Shown: piece after piece, positions 55,735 through 64,000 of the stretch
How the letters are laid out: each line of letters opens with the position of its first letter
Position numbering within the stretch: the first letter of the stretch is position 1
From: Chaenocephalus aceratus
Lineage: Eukaryota > Chordata > Actinopteri > Perciformes > Channichthyidae
DNA length: 64,000 nt
Assembly: GCA_023974075.1 (NCBI GenBank)
Contig: CM043788.1
Location: forward strand, 16,021,428 to 16,085,427
Direction: 5' to 3'
The notes under the pieces: model-generated
Told to the model about the DNA's origin: nothing
Seen by the model: only the letters and a program-made list of their open reading frames with translations
The model's database searches: none
Translations under genes and position numbers: made by a program

Positions 55735-56880
55735 GCATTTTTGTTATTCAGTAATTACCAGGGGCACGAACTTCTGACCGGTGTGTTCCCTCTTGGTGTA
55801 GTCTGTGGGGGAGTGCTTAAGTGTGGGTACACAGGTTCGCCTGGTGCACAAGGTTATGGAGGTGGGGGTCTTTCTGGTGCTCAAGTTTCCATATACGTCA
55901 CCCCCATATTCACATACTGTTACCTTACCCGCCTTAAGAGACACTATTTTGGGGTACAATTTATCCATTTTCACCCTTTTTTTCTGTTCTTCCAAAAGTT
56001 AACTTAGACTTTTTCTGACTCTGGAGGAATGTAACGGGAGTTGTCAGGGGACTATATCCGCCTTAAGAGACACTATTTGCAATACATTTTATCATTTTCA
56101 CCCTCTCTGGTTCTTCCAAAGTTAACTTAGACTTTTTCTGAACCATGTGCATCACCCTGGATCTCTGCCTATGTGCCTGTGAAATGCCTGTGAAATGCTG
56201 CTCTCTCCCTCTGTTCACATCACTTTTACGCAGCTTTCACACACTTATTGCTGGGTAATTAAACCAGTTTTAATGCACTTTTTAACACTGACATACCCAG
56301 GATTCAAGCTTCTTTCCTGGGTTACATAGTGCTGTGAGCAGCCTGTCCTCTGGGTGGGAGAGCGAGGTGCTGGAAGGAGCTCTCTGGTCTGGGTCACAGC
56401 CTGCTGCTGCTGCTGCTGCTGGTCTCTCTCCTCCCTGTATTCACATAACTTTTACCCAGCTTGCACACACTTATTGCTGGGTAAGAAAGCCATGTGCATG
56501 ACCCTGGATCTCTGCCTGTGTGCGTGGGACCTGCTTACAGCAGTGACTCTGCTGTACATTTCAAGTACAAATAGTACAAATACAAATACAAAGTAGTCAA
56601 ATGTGGATGAAATGGACAGATTCCTGTACATTTCATGTACATTTCATGAGTCAAATGTGGATGAAATGGACAGGTTTCAAGCTTCTTTCCTGGGTTACAT
56701 AGTGCTGTGAAGCAGCCTGTCGGCTGAGTCCCCATTTCAGGGACACATGCTGGAGGTCCCTCTCCCGAGAGAGGAAGTCCATTGCCTCTAAATAGAGGTA
56801 AAATTAGGTCTGTCACTTTGGGTAACCGCACCACTGTCAGACGTCTCCTGAGAATGGACATCCATTCTCTCTAAATAGGG
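55735..56880 (+). repeat. Repeat block related to 47640-48900
   Basis: It contains 'ggggagtgcttaagtgtggg' (55810), two units of about 128 bp with 'agagacactatttt' (55937 and 56065), and 'tacccaggattcaagcttc' (56291). A direct repeat of 'ttcatg..agtcaaatgtggatgaaatggacag' lies at 56590-56675. A (TGC)8-like run is at 56402-56423. No gene is seen. Confidence 0.65.
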
Positions 56881-57690
56881 TTAGGGTGATTGTGATAGTT
56901 TACTTAACTATTGGAATCTGACTATTAACACATGTAAAAGGATGAATCGGAATCAGCTGGTGAAAGTAACATTTGTTTATTAGAAAAGGGGAGCTGTGAG
57001 TGGAGGTTGGTTATGGCAGCAGTGGGAAACAGTTGTTCCAGGGTGGAGAGGCCTGGCTGGTCTTGGGAGCGTGGAAGGCCTGGATTCCTCCTGGGAGAGA
57101 CATAAAGATGACTGTGAGGCAAAAAGCAGGCAAAGTTGTCAAAAAATATGCTGGTAAAAAGCTAGAGCGGCATGCAACAAACCGTTCACGGCAACAATCC
57201 GGCAGGGAATGATCGGCTGCAGGCTTTCATAGTGTGGCTGATGAGCAGGTTGCAGGCATGGTTGATTGGAGATTGCTCCCAGCCGTGTAGAGCAGACCAG
57301 CAGGCAGAGAGAGAGACACACAGTAGAAACAAACACATACAAACACTTTCAGGGGTTTCAGGGACGGGCAGTGACAGTCGGTCCGTTACTCTATATGTCT
57401 GTTGGTCTCAAATCTAAAGGATGCAATAAAGATTTGTATCCAATATGCATAAACAGCTGACACTGTTTATACGCAGCCCTCACAAACCACACACAGCCAG
57501 ATAGCTTATCTAACAGTTAGAGCCTACATACGAGACACAACCTTTATAGTCAGAAAAAAGTGTGATTATTTTCTGATATTTTACATATGATATTATGAAT
57601 ACTGTGGGCCCACATACCTTAGTGTGATTATAAGTGCATGTGAGTGAATATTGGCATGCATAAATTCGTTTTTATACGTCCTATTCATTG
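56881..57690. other. Unrecognised stretch, no gene
   Basis: Mixed composition with a poly(A)-like 'gcaataaag' at about 57424. No domain is recognised in any frame. It could include a fragment of an LTR or other repeat, but I see no diagnostic end. Confidence 0.35.
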
Positions 57691-57699
57691 TCTCAATGC

Positions 57700-57945
57700 G
57701 CTCATACATCTTAAGAAAGTTATCACCAAAAATGTTAAGAATGTTTTTAGAGAACGTTATCCTAACTTTCAGAAGAACATTCTGGGAACCAAACTAAAAC
57801 GTCCTGCTGAAAACGTTTTAAGAACAGTAGGGTATAATGTTCTAACAATGTTATCAAACACATCCTAAGAAGGTTATCAAAAACATCTTAAGAAGGTTAT
57901 CACCAAACATTTCAAGAATGTTTTTAAAGAACGTTATCCTACCTT
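57700..57945. repeat. AACGTT-rich degenerate repeat, left part
   Basis: Repeated 'aagaaggttatca', 'agaacgttatcct' and 'aaaacgt' motifs. It continues at 60392 after the inserted LINE ('tcagaagaacattctgggaa' occurs on both sides). Confidence 0.75.
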
Positions 57946-57979
57946 ATACCTTGAGCACTCTTCTCCGGAGTTGCTCAAG

Positions 57980-60344
57980 GTGTGAGGCGCCGGGCGCGTG
58001 TGGGTCTCTACTTAGGGCCATCCAATCTCTGTACTCCCAAAGTGAGACCTGTGTCCGGGTCCTCGGCAGTAAGGTCGGACCCATTTCCGGTGAGGGTTGG
58101 CCTCCGCCAGGGCTGCGCTTTGTCACCAATCCTGTTTGTAATATACATGGTTCGGATTTTGAGGCGTAGTCGTGGGGGAGGGTTGCAGTGCAGTTCGGTG
58201 GACTAAGGATTGCACCACTGCTTTTTGCAGATGATGTGGGTTCTAATGGCTTCATTGGTCTGCGACCTTCAGCACTCACTGAATCGGTTCGCAACCGAGT
58301 GTGAACCGGCTGGGATGAGGATCAGCACCTCCAAATCTGAGGCCATGGTTCTCAGCAGGAAACCAATGGACTGTCCACTCCAATTAGGGAATGAGTCCTT
58401 ACCCAAGTGAAGGAGTTCAAGTATCTCGGGGTCTTGTTCTCGAGTGAGGGAACAATGGAGCGTGAGATTGGCCGAGAATCGGAGCAGCGGGAGCGGTACT
58501 GCAGTCGCTTTACCGCACCGTTGTGACGAAAAGGGAGCTGAGCCAGAAGGCAAAGCTCTCTGTCTACCGGGCCATTTTCATTCCTACCCTCACCTATGGT
58601 CATGAATAGGGTTGGGTATCGTTTGAATTTCCACGATTCCGATTCCGATTCTACTTTTCGATTCCGATTCTTAACGGTTCTCGATTCCGATTCTTTGAGG
58701 GGCAGGGTAAAAAATGATACATGCTTCTTCCACCAACAAAATTACATTTATTCGAGAAACTTTTACACAGGTTAGTTTAAAGTAATATTCACATTAATCA
58801 GTCTGTTTATATTCACTGCTATGCAACTGTAACCTGAGAACCACTGAAGCTACAACAGTGCAACAGTCCAACTTTAAAAACAGTTCATATCTGCCTCTCA
58901 GGCATACCGGAAAGAAATGTTTGAACATTTTGAAGTAAAATGCTTCAATCTGGTGCACACGCAGAATTACTAGAGACTAGATCTAGGGGGTACAACTCTA
59001 AACACCCATATGAAAAAAGATCGGTTTACCTTTTAATAATTAAATAACAAATAGCCTACATGTAACGCATTTTATTTTGTTGTTCATTCATATCTTATTT
59101 TACTATTTTATTTATGCATATTTTTTATCTCTCCAGTTTAAAACGATATGTCTGGTTTACTGTCCTATAGTATACATTGGAATGATTTCAAACCTGTTTA
59201 TCCCAATAATTATAAAGGAGTGCCTTGGAAATATGTGTTTACATAAATTGTGATCAAAACGTTTGAGACCCACTGAGATAACTTAGACTAAAGTGAACTA
59301 ATCTAAACACTCACTCCTTTCCCTCACTGAGCTGTAATTATCAGCCTCAGTCTGACTGGAGAGGACTCTCCTCCACATCATTGTAGAAACATCTTCTTCT
59401 TCTGTTAGAGCAGCTAGCACCAGATACTAATAACAACAGCGCCCTCCTTTCTCCCTAGCTCACTCGCACTTTGGCTGTGAGCTGCGGGTGCCAGATAAGC
59501 CAACATCCCCCATTTTCATCACTTGCAGCGCCCATCGTACAGGCAAATGAAAGTGTAACCGGGATGAAAAGGGTGTTACATTTACTTAATTATGAATGTT
59601 GTTACATCAAGGCCGAAAATTAGGATGAGCACCAACGGTCAAAACAATTTGTTTTTCTCCCAGAGCTGTCAGCGCAGCGCCTCCACAGATCTGGCGCCCT
59701 AGGCGAACATTTATAATGCCAGTGCGACGGGCCGGCCCTGGTCTCAGGTTACACTGTAGGAAATGTAGATACAACGCTACATTTCCCGCCCCGCTGCAGT
59801 CATGCAGTAGGCTACGGAGAGCGGCGAGAAACATTTCCTCAGGAATCGAAAAGCGGAACCGAAATTCACATTTCTAAATGATGCCGTTGGAATCGAAATG
59901 TTGGAACCGGTTCCGAACCGGAACCGGTTCTCGGTACCCAACCCTAGTCATGAAGGATGAGTCATAACCGAAAGAACGAGATCACGGATACAATCGGTCG
60001 AGATGGGTTTTCTCCGCAGGGTGGCTGGTGTCTCCCTTAGGGATAAGGTGAGAAGTTCGGTCATCCGGGAGGGACTCGGAGTTGAACCGCTCCTCCTTCG
60101 CGTCGAAAGGAGCCAGTTGAGCTGGTTCGGGCACCTAGTTAGGATGCCACCTGGGCGCCTCCCTAGGGAGGTGTTCCAGGCATGTCCAGCTGGGAAGAGA
60201 CCAAGGGGTAGACCTAGGACCAGGTGGAGGGATTATATCTCTTCGCTGGCCTGGGAGCGCCTTGGGATCCCCCAGTCAGAGCTGGTTGATGTGGCCAGGG
60301 AAAGGAAAGTTTGGGGCTCTCTGCTGGAACTGCTACCCCCGTGA
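57980..60344 (+). pseudogene. LINE reverse transcriptase C-terminal part
   Basis: Frames give AIQSLYSQSETCVRVLG, RVGLRQGCALSPILFVIYM (RT motif B), LLFADDVGS (motif C), MRISTSKSEAMVLSRK and VKEFKYLGVLFSSEGTMERE, with frameshifts between them. After the hAT insert the frame 60003-60344 is open: GFLRRVAGVSLRDKVRSSVI, WFGHLVRMPPGRLPREVFQ and RGRPRTRWRDYI. The stop is at about 60344, followed by a short 3' UTR. Confidence 0.85.
58607..59946. mobile_element. hAT-type non-autonomous transposon
   Basis: It lies between two copies of 'gtcatgaa' (58599-58606 and 59947-59954). The ends are TAGGGTTGGGTATCG and CGGTACCCAACCCTA. Subterminal 'attccgattc' repeats are present at the left and 'ggaaccggttcc'-type motifs at the right. 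No transposase is visible. Confidence 0.9.
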
Positions 60345-60391
60345 CCCGACCACGGATAAGCGGGAGAAGATGGATGGATGGATCCTACCTT

Positions 60392-61250
60392 TCAGAAGAA
60401 CATTCTGGGAACCAAAATAAAACGTCCCGCTGAAAACATTCCTAGAACAACGAATGGTAACAAACATTACTAGCTGGGAACTCACACATGCCACCGCAAA
60501 CATGCAATATCTGCTTAGAGCTTATCATGAATTATGTGCTTGTTTGTTTTTTTCAAAGGAAAATATTGTGATATCAGATTTTTTTTTAAAACATCCTTTT
60601 CAAAGAGATGCAAAAAGTTTGTTTTTTAAAGCGCTCTAGAAATACAACGTTTTATAAAAAAGAATAACATCCTGAAAACATTTTCATAATGTTTATTGGA
60701 GAATGTTCTTCATTTTTTATCATGTAACATTGAGGGAATGTTGCAGGCAAAACGTTCCACCTTTGTTAACATATCACATTAAAGGTATATTTCATAAAAC
60801 ACTTTCTGTCATCTCAGGCCCTCAATGACATCCTGAAAACATTTTCAGAATGTTGCTTTGAAAATGTTCTTCATTGTTATCATGTAACATTGAGGGAACG
60901 TTTTATAAAGAACATCTTTAATGTGTTACCCAAAACGTTTATTGGAGAATGTTCTTCATTTTTTATCATGTAACATTGAGGGAATGTTGCAGGCAAAACG
61001 TTCCACCTTGTTAACATATCACATTAAAGGTACATTTCATAAACACTTTCTGTCATCTCAGGCCTCAATGACATCCTGAAAACATTTTCAGAATGTTGCT
61101 TTGAAAACGTTCCACCTTGTTAACATATCACATTAAAGGAACATTTTATAAAAAAAACGTTCTGTCATCTCAGGCCTTAATAACATCCTCAAAACATCCT
61201 CTGAATGTTGCAGTTAAAACTATATGTCTTAGTTAACCTTAAACCTTATA
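60392..61250. repeat. AACGTT-rich tandem repeat, about 150-270 bp units
   Basis: 'aatgtttattggagaatgtt' recurs at about 60688 and 60938. 'gttaacatatcacattaaag' recurs at about 60767, 61011 and 61115. 'ctgtcatctcaggcc' recurs at 60805, 61049 and 61161. This is the right-hand continuation of 57700-57945. Confidence 0.85.
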
Positions 61251-61339
61251 GGAACATTATTTGAACAAATAAATAAATAAACCTCATTGCAAACATGCAG
61301 AATATTACTTATTTCTCAAAGATCAGTGCTTATGCACTT

Positions 61340-61430
61340 ATTGCAGGTCTCCTTGAAAAAGAGATCTATGATCTCAATGGGACCAATCTGAATAAATAAA
61401 GGTTTGAAATGAAATGAAATGAAATTATAG
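61340..61430 (+). repeat. Retroposon 3' tail with (GAAAT)n
   Basis: 'aaaagagatctatgatctca' and 'gggaccaatctgaataaata' precede a GAAAT repeat. It is the same 3' end as at 26530-26600 and 35400-35470 in the palindrome arms. Confidence 0.8.
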
Positions 61431-61499
61431 CAATGCTGCTACAGTAAATGGTTCACGCATTTAACTTAAGGATCTACAGAGAGTTGTTGAAGCGCCTTT

Positions 61500-61920
61500 T
61501 ACCGACAGACGGTCAGCAAGGGCTAAAATCCAAAGGTTTCCATCCACAGGGAGTTTCTCTCCCACACACACCCCACTGCCTGAAATGCCTCCATTGGACT
61601 CCTTTGTTTACTCAGTAAACATAATGACATCACTATGTTACACTTGCGCTTCCAGTGGCTAGCGCAACACATTGTGTAGGACATTTTCGACAAATCTCTA
61701 AGCCTTTGAACAATCACAATAGAGCTGTCCAGCTAACCAATCAGAGGCAGACTGGGCTCCGGTTTCAGACATAGGTTGAAAAGAGGTGCTGCAGCACAGG
61801 CAAGTATGAGAAAAATAAAGAGCTTTTTGAACATTAAAGCATGTAAACATGTCAAGTAGTGGCACAAAATACTAATATGAATAGGGACATTTGCAGAATA
61901 TGGCCCCTTTAAAATAGGGG
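61500..61920. repeat. Candidate dispersed repeat ending 'atatggcccctttaa'
   Basis: 'ccaatcagaggcagactggg', 'gaaaaataaagagctttttg' and the terminal 'gcagaatatggcccctttaa' resemble a common fish non-autonomous DNA transposon. The left end and target duplication are not identifiable by eye. Confidence 0.35.
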
Positions 61921-62144
61921 TTCTCTCTCTCGTTTAAATTCCTTACCCAATGTTTGGGAATGCTTTTGCACCTTCTCGGTCATGACCTGAATGTCATTGC
62001 ACTTTTCACACCTCCTGAATGTGTTAATGGTTTATCATAGATGGATTTGACCTAAAATGGTCAATGTAGCATTTCTTGTTTTAAAAAAGTCGTGTCTTCG
62101 TGGGAAGTGACATCATTCTAGAACACACTTTAGCTAGTCTAATA

Positions 62145-62166
62145 AACACACACACACACACATACA

Positions 62167-62231
<65 letters not shown>
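62145..62231. repeat. (CA)n microsatellite
   Basis: A CA run with TACA and CCA interruptions. Confidence 0.95.
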
Positions 62232-62232
<1 letters not shown>

Positions 62233-64000
62233 TCATGCATAAAACAGGATAATCTTTAAATATAACAATAACTGCCTCTTCCCTTTTATTTATTTATTTA
62301 GTGACAAAGAAATTGATATTCCTAATAATCATGTACCCTCCCCTTTCAACATTTTAATTATGTATATTTCTTTACTAACTTAAATACCTGGCAATTATTC
62401 ATGAAAAAGGTGTGATTTTAAACTATGCCAGGCAGTTAATTTGACAAAATGACATTGCTTTTCTTTTTTATGTGTTTGCAACATTATTATAACTCAAAAT
62501 AAAAATGTTATTCAATTATTTTCTTATTTGTTATAGTTGGGAAACTTGGATCATCTTTCGCCCTCTACTGGACTTGAATCGTGCTGCGAAATATTTCATT
62601 TATATTGTAGCCATTCATTTGAATAGTTGAATTGCCAGTCCAGTGCTGATCCAGTAGGTTTTTTGTAGCCATGTATTTACTTATTTTTATGTTTTTCAGT
62701 TTCCATTGTCTATTGTTTACCTACACACACTGCTCATTCCATTTATATATATATATCCCATAAAAAAAATGTTTTAAGATCCCACCCTGTTTTTTCCCTC
62801 CCTCTTCTCATCCTGCCCAACCTCTCCCCACCTTCTTCCACCCCTCCTTCTATCTCTTCTTCTCTCCTCTTGTCCACCTTCTGCCCTCCACTTTTCCTCC
62901 CTTAGAAGAAGATCACACTCTGCGTGTGTCCTTCACGCCGCTGGTGGGATTTTATGAGCTGGGAGGTGGATGTTGGATTTAAGGCGGGAGGGAAATTGTG
63001 ACACTGTTGGGAACCTGTGCCAATTCCAACCACTCATTTTTCTACTTGAACGCTCCTCACTTGGTTGATGTTCTCCAGAGGCGGCTGCTTTCCCTTCAAA
63101 ATTGAGATCTAGTGTGGTCCACCAGGTGTAGAGAACACTTTGCGCCTGTGGGAACGAAGCCAAACTGCTTCATATTTAAATAAAATATCAAATATGTATA
63201 TCCATACGTGGGGAAAATCATTTTCCCTCCAGTTGAAGATGTGTGTAGTTTCTGCGCCACACTGAAGCTATACATCCTGTGCTCTCACATCGTTCAATCA
63301 TGTGAAAGTGGATCACCTGAGCAGCGATGATGTGAAGAGACATTTGCCTGCCAGTCTAATGTCATTGACATAAATTACACGGAGAGAAGGGTTTGCATGA
63401 GGAGCGCCTACATCACTGCTCTCAGGAGTCCAGCTTTGAGCAGATATCTGTTTTTGTTCCGCTGGTTTTATAGAGTTATTCCATATAATACACCCGGAAT
63501 AACTCGTGGCCTGTCTGTCACCTGAGGCGTGATTTGACATTGATTGAATAATATTAGTTCCTACAGTAGCTCCATTATATGTAGTAAACCAAGTGCCACT
63601 CAAAGACGAAAAGGACCACATTTTCGGGACTATGTTTCTTTTCTTTATTTCAGAAAGTAAATGATAAGATCAATGTCTGGTTATTAAAGGACTGTTTTTC
63701 TATGTTTTTTCTTTAACCACAAACAATTCTATGGGAAATATTCTCCCTGTCTATGGCTCACAAATCCATTGGTTCATACTGAAGACTTGCATTTTCTTTA
63801 AACAGTTCGGAAATGTGCATCCATAATCCGTATAGCTTACAAAACATTACTCCTTATATTTCGTGCTTTCTTCTACACATTTCCAACATCAGGTGGTCAA
63901 TTCCACCTGCACTCAGACGTATACAGATACATGTCCATCCCTAAACGAAACAGCTTGATTTAGGAAAATATTGTAGTTTGGTTTCAAATATTGGAACTGA
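62232..64000. other. Right flank with no recognisable gene
   Basis: AT-rich sequence with a pyrimidine-rich tract at about 62785-62905. No open frame has a recognisable domain. It may be host intergenic or intronic sequence. Confidence 0.5.

Larger units (their letters stand above)
57946..60381 (+). mobile_element. 5'-truncated LINE with 10-bp target duplication
   Basis: It is flanked by 'atcctacctt' at 57936-57945 and 60382-60391. It ends in ATGGATGGATGG. It carries the RT C-terminal half of the LINE family whose endonuclease part lies at 45790-47611 on the other strand. A hAT element (58607-59946) is nested inside. Confidence 0.85.

Noticed and set aside
62785..63200. Possible host exon near the pyrimidine-rich tract
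   Set aside because: A polypyrimidine tract exists, but no following open frame shows conserved coding character by eye.

Overview
This window looks like nuclear DNA from a ray-finned fish. It is AT-rich, has long CA/GT microsatellites, and is packed with element families typical of teleosts: DIRS and Ngaro tyrosine-recombinase retrotransposons, L2-like and L1-like LINEs, hAT and probable piggyBac non-autonomous transposons, and short retroposon 3' tails. I found no convincing single-copy host gene, tRNA or rRNA. Every long reading frame with a recognisable domain belongs to a mobile element, and almost all are broken by stops, frameshifts or nested insertions.

Layout. 1-2055 is flank with one LINE-type tail. 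2056-6574 is a DIRS element with inverted terminal repeats, an almost intact gag, RNase H and a broken tyrosine recombinase (YR), but no reverse transcriptase (RT). 6575-10629 is gene-free sequence with a microsatellite and a 142-bp hairpin MITE. 10630-40612 is a long-inverted-repeat element (arms A and A'). An L1-like LINE (12026-38059) sits inside it, bounded by a 15-bp target duplication. That L1 is split twice. The first split is an 11.3-kb L2-like LINE (12364-23694), which itself holds a short retroposon, a solo LTR (16013-16498, 5-bp TSD) and a whole Ngaro element (16774-22457) with A1-ORFs-B1-A2-B2 repeats. The second split is a 12.3-kb near-perfect palindrome (24853-37182). 41137-45695 is a probable TTAA-flanked element holding a second long-inverted-repeat element (41164-44556). 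45790-47611 is a minus-strand LINE endonuclease fragment. 47640-49890 and 55740-56880 share tandem repeats. 49898-53455 is a zinc-finger plus YR gene (Crypton-like) with an in-frame 20-residue repeat, split by a hAT MITE (8-bp TSD). 53521-55660 is a second, truncated DIRS copy. 57946-60381 is a 5'-truncated LINE (10-bp TSD) split by another hAT MITE (8-bp TSD). The rest is tandem repeats and unannotated flank.

The most unusual object is the palindrome. Its arms are about 6.1 kb each around a 67-bp spacer. Its ends read AG...CT, and it is flanked by a 6-bp duplication (tagact); removing it restores the L1 reading frame. As I recall, AG/CT ends with a 6-bp TSD are the hallmark of Polinton/Maverick/adintovirus integration. 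Each arm carries the same set of unrecognised small ORFs, and some are intact in both arms. Two of them start at the end of a shared upstream block of about 80 bp. No polymerase, integrase or capsid gene is visible. My best inference is an integrated snap-back (inverted-dimer) derivative of a Polinton-like linear DNA element that carries accessory genes only.

Three distinct YR-based systems (DIRS, Ngaro, Crypton-like) occur within 64 kb. The insertion order can be read directly from the nesting: A-element, then L1, then L2 and the palindrome, then the solo LTR, Ngaro and the short retroposon inside L2.
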